From assembly GCA_938022935.1 (NCBI GenBank), contig CALIHL010000136.1:1-42400 (forward strand): a DNA stretch of 42,400 nt. Direction: 5' to 3'. Of this stretch, positions 27,410 through 34,898 are shown one piece after another (positions within the stretch are counted from its first letter, which is position 1; every line of letters begins with the position of its first letter). The position numbers and the translations under genes were made by a program. The stretch is from an uncultured Saprospiraceae bacterium (lineage in GTDB: Bacteria; Bacteroidota; Bacteroidia; Chitinophagales; Saprospiraceae). Under the pieces are notes generated by a model that saw nothing but the letters and a program-made list of their open reading frames with translations, made no database searches and was not told where the DNA came from.

Positions 27410-28078
27410 TCACAAGTTGTAGACGAGCGCTACAACCCAGAGATTACGGGTTATTTTGACATCTGTTTCAGAGTTGGTATCTATCTCTCTTCTCCATATT
27501 GTGGTCAAGCCAAATGTATCATTGAACTTGTATCTCAATCCAGGTTCTATCCTTGCGACTCTATAGATGTCTACATCGTTGAGTATAAACCATGGTTCAA
27601 ATGCCAGTGTTGGTTTTAACTTCCATGAGTTAGTCGGCACCAGTTGGATGATATATCTGATATAATCCAGATCAGTGAAGCCTCCGATATCAAATGCTTG
27701 ATGAAATCTTACTCTGTTGTTGATGGCCAGTTTTAGAGAAGGTATAACTGCACTATGCCCTACGTCTAACCATAGAAATTGACGATCACTGCGATTCGGC
27801 ATGGCCCATGTACGTCCAAGCAATTGTACATGCCATCCTGCACCCAAGTTTCTTCTGAGTGATACATCAAGTGACGCATTTTGATATGAAGAGATGTCTT
27901 GATCATATCTTATGATAGGCTGGACTTGGAGGCTCCAATCAGGCGAGAACTTTTTTCTCAGCTGGACGCTGGCCCAAAGAACATTATCTGATTGTCCATA
28001 TGAACTAATAGTTGAAACAAGGATCAACACAAGTGAAAAAACGAGTCCTTTTGCTATGCTTTTATTGTTGTAGGTCAT
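27410..28078 (-). CDS. DUF2490 domain-containing outer-membrane protein
   Basis: A 222-residue exported protein. The ATG at 28078 is chosen because it starts a good signal peptide (MTYNNKSIAKGLVFSLVLIL, ending at about SYGQ); an upstream ATG at 28126 would add 16 residues. The mature part is a small barrel with the DUF2490 features: ASVQLRKKFSPDWSLQVQP, the QNASLDVSLRRNLGAGWHV strands, RVRFHQAFD, and a terminal LWVVALVYNL. Function unknown. It is convergent with porV with zero bases between stop codons. Confidence 0.8.
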   Translation of the reverse strand: MTYNNKSIAKGLVFSLVLILVSTISSYGQSDNVLWASVQLRKKFSPDWSLQVQPIIRYDQDISSYQNASLDVSLRRNLGAGWHVQLLGRTWAMPNRSDRQFLWLDVGHSAVIPSLKLAINNRVRFHQAFDIGGFTDLDYIRYIIQLVPTNSWKLKPTLAFEPWFILNDVDIYRVARIEPGLRYKFNDTFGLTTIWRREIDTNSETDVKITRNLWVVALVYNL

Positions 28079-28269
28079 ATTGCCGCTTAGTATTTCATAT
28101 ATTTTAAAATAAATGTATCGATTCAATCACTTCAATGATAAGCCAGTACACTTGAGAAATTAAAATATGTCTGTAAATCAAACTAAATATCAAAAGAAAA
28201 ATGTGGTTTGCAAAAGTAACAGCGTCTTATTAGTGATTGTTTTCAATTGGTTTTTTGGGGTTTTATGCA

Positions 28270-28297
28270 GGTCGTCCTTCGGGAGGCCTTTTTTTTT
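28270..28297 (+). terminator. Intrinsic terminator on the forward strand, no forward gene directly upstream
   Basis: GGTC-G-TCC pairs with GGA-GGCC around a TTCG tetraloop (one bulged G) and is followed by nine T residues. Only the forward strand has the T-run. It lies 860 bases beyond the porV stop and just before the dioxygenase promoter. The only gene in between is on the opposite strand. Confidence 0.75.
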
Positions 28298-28309
28298 GTT
28301 CAGTTTTCA

Positions 28310-28317
28310 TATATTTG
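28310..28317 (+). promoter_or_regulatory. -7 element TATATTTG for the hppD operon
   Basis: Exact TAnnTTTG match 28 bases before the dioxygenase ATG at 28346 and 13 bases after the T-run of the preceding terminator. It supports 28346 as the true start, since the longer in-frame reading from 28247 begins before this promoter. Confidence 0.6.
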
Positions 28318-28345
28318 CATTAGCAACTATTATAAATGCAATATT

Positions 28346-29479
28346 ATGAACGCAACACTTGTAGATACACCAAAGATCTTCTCTGAAGCACAAGACTTTA
28401 TGCCCTTAAAAGGCACTGACTATGTAGAGCTATACGTCAGCAACGCCAAGCAAGCAGCTCATTATTATAAGACTGCTTTTGGTTTTCAATCATTAGCCTA
28501 TGCAGGTTTAGAGACAGGACTCACAGATAGAGAATCCTATGTTGTAGTCCAAGACAAGATCAGAATCGTCTTAACATCACCACTGCGTAGTGGAAGCGAA
28601 ATAGGAAGGCATATAGACAAGCACGGAGATGGAGTCAAGGTAACAGCACTATGGGTAGAAGATGCTACAGTTGCCTATAACACAGCCATGGAAAGAGGCG
28701 CAGAATCACATCTTTTACCTGAGCAACTCTCAGATGAAGAGGGTCATATCGTCAGATCAGGAATAAAGACTTATGGTGAAGTGGTACATATCTTCATCCA
28801 ACGTAAAAACTATAATGGCATCTTCTTGCCAGGATATAAGGCTTGGGATAGTCACTACAACCCAAGCTCAATAGGGCTTAAGTATATAGATCACATGGTC
28901 GGCAATGTTGAGCTGGGTGAGATGAACAAGTATGTCGAGTTTTATCAAAAGGTGATGGGCTTTGCTCAGATCATGTCATTTGACGATAAAGACATCTCTA
29001 CAGAATATACAGCTCTCATGAGCAAGGTGGTTAGTAACGGTGATGGCAAAATCAAGTTTCCTATCAACGAACCAGCTCCAGGGTTGAAGAAGTCCCAAGT
29101 TGATGAATACCTTGACTTCTACGAAGGCGCTGGTGTCCAGCACATCGCAGTAGCTACCGATGATATCATCGAGACGGTCACTCAACTTAGAGATAGAGGT
29201 GTAGAGTTCTTGACGATACCAAGTACCTACTATGATGTCTTAGAGCAGCGAGTTGGAAAGATAGAAGAAGACATCCAGCCGTTGAAAGAACTAGGCATAT
29301 TGGTCGATCGAGATGACGATGGGTATCTGTTGCAGATATTTACTAAAACAGTTAATCCAAGGCCTACTATGTTCTTTGAGATCATACAGCGTAAAGGTGC
29401 AAGGTCATTTGGCAAAGGAAACTTCAAAGCCCTCTTTGAAGCAATAGAGCGTGAACAAGAACTTCGAGGTACCTTGTAA
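28346..29479 (+). CDS. hppD: 4-hydroxyphenylpyruvate dioxygenase
   Basis: Fe(II) enzyme converting 4-hydroxyphenylpyruvate to homogentisate in tyrosine breakdown. It has 377 residues, a normal length, with two vicinal-oxygen-chelate halves. The three iron ligands are visible: His183 in YIDHMVGNVE, His266 in GVQHIAVATDD and Glu345 in TMFFEIIQRKG. The C-terminal ARSFGKGNFKALFEAIEREQ is the expected gate helix. The ATG at 28346 is used; an in-frame extension upstream runs through the terminator and promoter and is rejected. The aminotransferase 16 bases downstream probably supplies its substrate. Homogentisate dioxygenase (hmgA) is not in the window. Confidence 0.96.
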   Translation: MNATLVDTPKIFSEAQDFMPLKGTDYVELYVSNAKQAAHYYKTAFGFQSLAYAGLETGLTDRESYVVVQDKIRIVLTSPLRSGSEIGRHIDKHGDGVKVTALWVEDATVAYNTAMERGAESHLLPEQLSDEEGHIVRSGIKTYGEVVHIFIQRKNYNGIFLPGYKAWDSHYNPSSIGLKYIDHMVGNVELGEMNKYVEFYQKVMGFAQIMSFDDKDISTEYTALMSKVVSNGDGKIKFPINEPAPGLKKSQVDEYLDFYEGAGVQHIAVATDDIIETVTQLRDRGVEFLTIPSTYYDVLEQRVGKIEEDIQPLKELGILVDRDDDGYLLQIFTKTVNPRPTMFFEIIQRKGARSFGKGNFKALFEAIEREQELRGTL

Positions 29480-29495
29480 GCCATATATAGTACCC

Positions 29496-30596
29496 ATGTC
29501 GATAGAGCGAATATTCAAACCACACATTCTACAGTCTGGTGGTTACAAAGGTGGAAAGAGCGCAGCGGAGCTAGGTAAGGGTCAAAAGATATATAAGCTA
29601 TCATCTAATGAAAATACGCTTGGGTCGGCATTGGCAGGAGACCCTTTATATAAGGATCAAGAGCTTAACATCTACCCTTCTCCTACTCCGCAGGAGCTAT
29701 ATGAGGCCTTAGCGAAGTTTTATAATCATGAGTTGCAGGCTGAGCAATTTATTGCAGGAAATGGTGGCAGCGATATCCTTCAGATGCTCTGTATGGCGCT
29801 CTTAGATACAGATACTAATTGCATCATTAGCAATCCTTGTTTTGGACCTTATAAAATGTTTAGCACATGGATGGGTGCTGACGTGATCGATGTTCCATTG
29901 TTAGCACCCGACTTCACTTTAGATGTGTCTGGGATACTTAATGCGATCAATAGTCAGACGCGGATCATCTTCTTAACGTCGCCTAATAATCCTACTGGTA
30001 CTTACATCACCAAGAGTCAACTGAGTGAGCTTGTGGATAAAGCACCCGATCATGTTCTTTTGGTTTATGATGAAGTCTACTATCAATATGCCGATCAAAG
30101 TGACTATTCGATTGGGTTGCCTTTTGTAAAAAAAGGAGACAATCTTCTGGCCATCAATAGCTTCTCTAAAGCGTATGGCATGGCAGGTATAAGACTTGGA
30201 TATGGTTATACTACCTCATCGATAGCCGCTTATCTAAGAAAGGTATTGAGGCCGTTCTTAATCAACTCAATAGGCCTCAAAGTGGGTGTTGATGCTTTAA
30301 AGAATCAGTTATTTATCGATCAGACAAAGTCAACCATTATTGGTGAAAGAAAATATTTGCAAGAGCAGCTAACGAGACTTGGGATCAAACACTGGAAAAG
30401 TCAGGGTAACTTCATCTTGATCAAGACTGATCTTGATGAAAACTCACTCACTGAGCGCATGCTTGATCATCATATAATGGTGCGGCCTGCAGGTAACTTT
30501 GGAGCACCTGGATGTGTCAGGATCACAATCGGAGATCGCGAATCCTCAGAAGTCTGCATCCAAGCACTCGCAACTATTCTAGAAAAATCCCTGTAA
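29496..30596 (+). CDS. HisC-like class I/II aminotransferase, probable aromatic aminotransferase
   Basis: A PLP enzyme of 366 residues in the histidinol-phosphate aminotransferase family: KLSSNENTLG (about residues 34-43), YPSPTPQEL, GNGGSDILQ, TSPNNPTGTY (about 161-170), YDEVYYQY (about 191-198), and the PLP Lys225 in INSFSKAYGMAGIRLGY. ATG at 29496 is preferred over an in-frame start at 29451 that lies inside the dioxygenase gene. Family members act on histidinol phosphate or aromatic amino acids. Since no his gene is near and the gene follows hppD by 16 bases, tyrosine to 4-hydroxyphenylpyruvate is the likelier reaction. That choice is inferred from context. Confidence 0.82.
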   Translation: MSIERIFKPHILQSGGYKGGKSAAELGKGQKIYKLSSNENTLGSALAGDPLYKDQELNIYPSPTPQELYEALAKFYNHELQAEQFIAGNGGSDILQMLCMALLDTDTNCIISNPCFGPYKMFSTWMGADVIDVPLLAPDFTLDVSGILNAINSQTRIIFLTSPNNPTGTYITKSQLSELVDKAPDHVLLVYDEVYYQYADQSDYSIGLPFVKKGDNLLAINSFSKAYGMAGIRLGYGYTTSSIAAYLRKVLRPFLINSIGLKVGVDALKNQLFIDQTKSTIIGERKYLQEQLTRLGIKHWKSQGNFILIKTDLDENSLTERMLDHHIMVRPAGNFGAPGCVRITIGDRESSEVCIQALATILEKSL

Positions 30597-30665
30597 TAAG
30601 AGCAAGAAACAGAGTTAAGGGATAAACCATTAGATTTTAAACCTTATATTTCTGTAACGTTGATT

Positions 30666-32510
30666 ATGCTCATGTATAGATATTTAGCTCTACTCACATT
30701 ACTATTTGCTATGATTACTCCAACTGAGCTATCTGCTCAAGAGTGGGAGATTATCGATGTGGATAGAGGAGCTAAACCCTCTCTTGCTATATCAGAAGAC
30801 AGGAGCGTCCACATCACATATGTGGACGAAGCCATAACCAATGGGTATGTGGGCTATGCTACTATCCAATCAAATGGCACCAAGAAAACAGCGAGATATT
30901 TCCAAGGTGGCGATACTTATTTTGAAGGTCCAGGAGCTATCGCTATTGATCCTGATGGATTTGCTGGTATCCTCATACATGACCATCGATCCGAAAATGA
31001 AATGTATATCCTTCCCATCGACAGTGTTGATGCGCGAGGAGAGTTTGTCACAAGTAGAAACCACGATGGTTGGGACAACTCAGTGATCTATGATAGCCAA
31101 GGAAGAGCTCATACAGCCAGTACAGACTTTATAGACGGATTAGAATATGCAGTCAGAGAAAATGATGGGACCTGGATGAAAGAGACTTTGCCTACAGAAG
31201 GCATCTTCTATAATGGTGCTACTTCTATTGTCTTAGATCGTGGAGATCGACCACATATAGCTTTTCACAATCCCAACAACGAAGCTTTAGAATATGCTTA
31301 TCAGCAAAATGGAAATTGGACCATAGAAACCATCACGGACAAAGGCATCTTTGCAGATATGACCATTGATGCTACTGACCACCTTTATGTGTGCTACTTA
31401 GCCAAGCTAGATGAAGAAGGAACTATGGCTAAGGTTATGATTGCTAAGCAAGTTGGACCCAACTGGATTATGGAAACGATCGATACCCTTACAAACCTTA
31501 ATGGTGTAGCAAGAAGAGTTACGGCAATTGCACTTGATAAAGATGAAGACATACACATCACATACGGCGACCGTAAAGTTGTAAAGTACGCACATAATAA
31601 AACTGGAAATTGGAATATCGATGAAGTAGTTAGTGTCGATGGCTCTCCAGGCATCCTCGGCGCCCTTACAGATATGGTTCTGGATGAAGATGACAACCCG
31701 CATGTCGTTTTCTACCAGATACCAAGCAGCGTCAAGTATGCAAAGATGATAATTGACACAACACCTCGAGATGATGACAATGATGGCTTTGACACCACAC
31801 TCGATTGCGATGATACCAATGCTAATATCAATCCCAATGCTCAAGAGATCGTCAACAACGATATCGATGAAGACTGCGATGGTATCGCACAGGTAATCGA
31901 CGAAGACAACGATGGCTTTAACAATGAAGTGGATTGTAATGACACCAATCCTTTTATCAATCCTGGTCAAGAAGAAATACCAGATAATGATATAGATGAG
32001 AATTGTGATGGCGTTATAGCAAACAATAACATCCTAACTATAAAAGGAAGAATCGTCGATCGCAATAACCAAGGTGTCGCTAATGTTTTGGTACGGCGTA
32101 CTTCTTCAGACGAAGTTATAGCTACAACAGATGCCAATGGAGACTGGTCTGTGGACGATGTCAGGACTGCTGTTACATTTACTTTTGAAAAAGAAGACAA
32201 TGTTAGAAATGGCCTAACAGTACAAGACGTCCTCTTGGTGCGAAATCATATCCTCGGCAATAACATCCTGAGCCTTCAAGATCAAATGGCTGGCGATTCT
32301 AATCAAAATGGTTCTTTAAGTGTAGTTGATATAGTTGTGACCACCAATATCATATTAGAAAGAGCTGATTCATTTCCGAAAGGAAAGTCTTGGATATTCA
32401 TGCCAGCGGAGCTCAATATTGATCCAAACACATCCTCAAATAATGATTTTACGATTTTAGGCATAAAACTTGGAGATACTAACGGTAATGCCAACCCTAA
32501 AACGAACTAA
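30666..32510 (+). CDS. Secreted protein with MopE-type metal-binding repeats and dockerin-like C-terminus
   Basis: A 614-residue exported protein. The signal peptide ends near LSAQ (about residue 25). Residues about 30-360 are repeated beta-strand units of a propeller type (HITYVDE, PHIAFHNP, LYVCYLAK, IHITYGDR, PHVVFYQ). Two 43-residue MopE-type repeats follow, each with an EF-hand-like DxDNDGF loop, a DCDD/DCND turn and NDIDExCDG, at about residues 369-450. Then comes a CarboxypepD_reg-like sandwich (GRIVDRNNQGVANVLV), a dockerin-like pair (LTVQDVLLVRNHILG; GDSNQNGSLSVVDIV) and a tail ending LGDTNGNANPKTN. TTG at 30660 opens the frame, but ATG at 30666 or 30672 fits better. It is followed after 9 bases by a similar protein. 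Ligand and function are unknown. Confidence 0.7.
   Translation: MLMYRYLALLTLLFAMITPTELSAQEWEIIDVDRGAKPSLAISEDRSVHITYVDEAITNGYVGYATIQSNGTKKTARYFQGGDTYFEGPGAIAIDPDGFAGILIHDHRSENEMYILPIDSVDARGEFVTSRNHDGWDNSVIYDSQGRAHTASTDFIDGLEYAVRENDGTWMKETLPTEGIFYNGATSIVLDRGDRPHIAFHNPNNEALEYAYQQNGNWTIETITDKGIFADMTIDATDHLYVCYLAKLDEEGTMAKVMIAKQVGPNWIMETIDTLTNLNGVARRVTAIALDKDEDIHITYGDRKVVKYAHNKTGNWNIDEVVSVDGSPGILGALTDMVLDEDDNPHVVFYQIPSSVKYAKMIIDTTPRDDDNDGFDTTLDCDDTNANINPNAQEIVNNDIDEDCDGIAQVIDEDNDGFNNEVDCNDTNPFINPGQEEIPDNDIDENCDGVIANNNILTIKGRIVDRNNQGVANVLVRRTSSDEVIATTDANGDWSVDDVRTAVTFTFEKEDNVRNGLTVQDVLLVRNHILGNNILSLQDQMAGDSNQNGSLSVVDIVVTTNIILERADSFPKGKSWIFMPAELNIDPNTSSNNDFTILGIKLGDTNGNANPKTN
31770..32012 (+). repeat. 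Two tandem 129-base MopE repeat units
   Basis: The first Asp codon of the DxDNDGF loop occurs at 31770 and 31899, exactly 129 bases (43 codons) apart. The second unit is cut after CDG. Each unit has an acidic loop, two cysteines (DCDD and ExCDG) and a conserved NDIDE turn. Confidence 0.85.
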
Positions 32511-32519
32511 ATCATTAAG

Positions 32520-34070
32520 ATGAATCGCAGAAGATTGTTGTTTTCTTCATTCTGCACGATTGGCATAATCACCCTACTATCTTTTTCTAATGGCGCTCCA
32601 AGCGGCAGAACAGGAGCTCCAGACGAACTCACATGTAGTCAGTCGGGCTGTCACGGTGCGGATGGCGGATTTGAAGGTGAGATAGAGATTATCGGGTTCC
32701 CATCGTCACTTGTACCAGGCCAGACATTTGATATAGCAGTCAGCGTGATTGCAACAGAAGGCAATCCGATGCGTGGAGGTTTATCTATGGTCGGATTAGG
32801 TTTAGCAAACAATGAGTTGATCAATGTCGGTGAGTGGATCTCACCTGGCTCAGACGTAGCTATCGATGATAGTCCCATGAATGGAAGAGTATACCTCAGT
32901 CATTCGCCAGCAAAACGATTTAACACTTCCGATAGAGTGACTTATACTTCTCGATGGAGAACACCTAATGCTTTCAATGTAGACACTGTAACCATGTATG
33001 CTGCCGCAGTATTGGCTAATGGCAATGGGGGAAGATCAGGAGACAACGTTATTCTAAATTCTCTCGTACTGCCAGTAGTCTCCATGCCTGATGCAGATAT
33101 GGATGGATACGCGTCTAACTTAGATTGTGACGACAACAACCCTAACGTCAATCCGGGTCAAGAGGAAATTCTAAATAACGATATAGACGAAGATTGTGAT
33201 GGTACAGCGCAAGAGATAGATGAAGACATGGATGGCTTCAATGTTGAAGAGGATTGCAATGACTTTGATTCAACAATTAGTCCTGGAGCATTTGAAGTGT
33301 TTAACAATGATATAGATGAAAACTGTGATGGGATCATAGGTATTATCGATGAAGACGGTGACGGGTTCAACTCAGACGAAGACTGTGATGATGAAGATCC
33401 TGATGTCTTCCCTGGTGCTACGGAAGTACCCAATAACGATATAGACGAAAACTGCGATGGGATCAAAGACATGATTGATGAAGACAATGATGGCTTTAAC
33501 TCAGATGAAGATTGTGATGACAACAACGCATCTATCAATCCTGAAGCCGTGGAGATCGCCAACAACCAAATAGATGAAAACTGCGATGGTTCTGATAGTA
33601 ACTCTGAAAGAAATTTTGCTGGAGTAGTTGTTGATTTTAATAATGAGCCGATTGCTAATGTGAGGTTCTCTGATCAAGATGGAAACATCTTAGCAACATC
33701 AAGTGGTAGTGGACGTTTTTCATTGAGTTTATTAGATCTTGATCAAATTATTTCAATTACAAAAGAGGCATCAGCGGCACAAGGTCTATCATCAACTGAT
33801 CTTGTACTTACTGTAAACCACGTCTTAGGAAGAAGGCCGTTTACTAATCCTTTACAGATTACAATTGCAGATGTGAACAATAGCGGCACTGTGTCTGCAA
33901 CAGATCTTGTGGTTATGAAGAGAGTGATCCTTCAAGACTTGGATGGTTTTGGTGATCGTCCTTTTTGGAATTTTTCGCCTGAGCAATTAGATATAAACAG
34001 TCCAATAGGCATAGATACCATCAGAGCATACAAGCTTGGAGATGTCAATGCAAGTGCATCAAGACAATAG
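32520..34070 (+). CDS. Secreted protein with Reeler-like domain, four MopE-type repeats and dockerin-like C-terminus
   Basis: A 516-residue exported protein. Signal peptide to about residue 25 (SNGAPSGRTGAP region). The N-terminal domain (about 26-188) starts with LTCSQSGCHGADGG, a cysteine motif seen at the head of Reeler/choice-of-anchor-type domains in Bacteroidota, followed by beta strands. Four exact-length 43-residue MopE-type repeats occupy about residues 191-357. A carboxypeptidase-like sandwich (GVVVDFNNEPIANVRF) and dockerin-like motifs (LSSTDLVLTVNHVLGR; ADVNNSGTVSATDLVVMKRVIL) follow, then a tail ending KLGDVNASASRQ. It shares the last three modules with the gene 9 bases upstream, so the pair likely arose by duplication and works together. 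No conventional T9SS CTD is recognised. Confidence 0.72.
   Translation: MNRRRLLFSSFCTIGIITLLSFSNGAPSGRTGAPDELTCSQSGCHGADGGFEGEIEIIGFPSSLVPGQTFDIAVSVIATEGNPMRGGLSMVGLGLANNELINVGEWISPGSDVAIDDSPMNGRVYLSHSPAKRFNTSDRVTYTSRWRTPNAFNVDTVTMYAAAVLANGNGGRSGDNVILNSLVLPVVSMPDADMDGYASNLDCDDNNPNVNPGQEEILNNDIDEDCDGTAQEIDEDMDGFNVEEDCNDFDSTISPGAFEVFNNDIDENCDGIIGIIDEDGDGFNSDEDCDDEDPDVFPGATEVPNNDIDENCDGIKDMIDEDNDGFNSDEDCDDNNASINPEAVEIANNQIDENCDGSDSNSERNFAGVVVDFNNEPIANVRFSDQDGNILATSSGSGRFSLSLLDLDQIISITKEASAAQGLSSTDLVLTVNHVLGRRPFTNPLQITIADVNNSGTVSATDLVVMKRVILQDLDGFGDRPFWNFSPEQLDINSPIGIDTIRAYKLGDVNASASRQ
33090..33590 (+). repeat. Four tandem 129-base MopE repeat units
   Basis: The first Asp codon of each DxDxDGF/Y loop falls at 33090, 33219, 33348 and 33477, exactly 129 bases apart each time. 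The fourth unit ends at the CDG near 33590. Units share DCDD/DCND, NP or FP, and NDIDExCDG elements. Confidence 0.88.
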
Positions 34071-34082
34071 AAAACAAGAGGG

Positions 34083-34805
34083 TTATTTTAGGTTATGGAA
34101 GACTTTTTGGACATCGTCTTCTTCTTCCATTTTTCCAATGAGCTTTAAGACATCTTCTTCTTGGTCTCCACTGAGTTCTACCATATTGAGTGGTATCCAC
34201 TCTAGCTCTGAAGCTTTAGGTTCTATACCTTTTTCTTCGAGCCCTCTTTGCATATTGCCAAATTCTCCAAATGGCACTCTTAGGATCAAGACGGGGTTGT
34301 CATTATCATCGACACCTTCTCCCATCTCATCTAAACCAAAGTCTATCAACTCCAGTTCTAATTCTTCGGCGTCAAGTCCTTCAGGATTTAACTTAAAGAC
34401 ACCCATATGCTTGAACTGAAAGCTCACAGAACCACTGGTCCCTAAGCTACCGTCGTACTTGTTAAAGACCGCTCTTACCTTGGCTACGGTTCGTATAGGG
34501 TTGTCGGTTGCGGTTTCCGCTATAATCGCGACTCCATGAGGTGCATAACCCTCGTATAATAACTCTTCGTAGTCTGTTTTGTCTTTGCCAAGCGCTCTTT
34601 TGATCGCCGCCTCTACCTTATCCTTGGGCATATTGACACCCTTGGCATTTTGCATGGCTCTTCTTAGCGCTGGATTGTTATCAGGGTCTCCTCCACCCGC
34701 TTTTACCGCTATGGCAATGTCCTTACCAATACGAGAAAACTGCTTCGCCATACGATCATAGCGCGCAAACATGGATGACTTTCTTACTTCAAATATTCTT
34801 CCCAT
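34083..34805 (-). CDS. YebC/PmpR family DNA-binding or translation regulator
   Basis: A 240-residue cytoplasmic protein of the YebC/TACO1 family. Members were first described as transcription regulators and more recently as factors helping ribosomes through proline-rich stretches. Landmarks: the N-terminal MGRIFEVRKSSMFARYDRMAK in the Bacteroidota form, FSRIGKDIAIAVKAGGGDP (about residues 23-41), NAKGVNMPKDKVEAAIKRA (about 54-72), LYEGYAPHGVAIIAE (about 83-97), and GSLGTSGSVSFQF (about 118-130). Length is normal. It is convergent with the MopE-repeat gene (12 bases between) and divergent from nothing: the giant protein gene upstream reads the same way, 93 bases off. Confidence 0.92.
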   Translation of the reverse strand: MGRIFEVRKSSMFARYDRMAKQFSRIGKDIAIAVKAGGGDPDNNPALRRAMQNAKGVNMPKDKVEAAIKRALGKDKTDYEELLYEGYAPHGVAIIAETATDNPIRTVAKVRAVFNKYDGSLGTSGSVSFQFKHMGVFKLNPEGLDAEELELELIDFGLDEMGEGVDDNDNPVLILRVPFGEFGNMQRGLEEKGIEPKASELEWIPLNMVELSGDQEEDVLKLIGKMEEEDDVQKVFHNLK

Positions 34806-34898
34806 AACATTCTTTCTGCCCGCAATTTAAAAGACTTTTTGTGAATCTCTCTAAACCAATGTTTATCAAGACCTCGGGGACATCAAAAAGGATCAATC

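Noticed and set aside
28167-28349. 60-codon forward frame before hppD
   Set aside because: It runs across the terminator and promoter at 28270-28317 and has no support as a protein.
33158-33565. Serine-rich reverse-strand frame
   Set aside because: It is the complement of the acidic MopE repeats (GAT/GAA codons read backwards as Ser/Phe/Ile).
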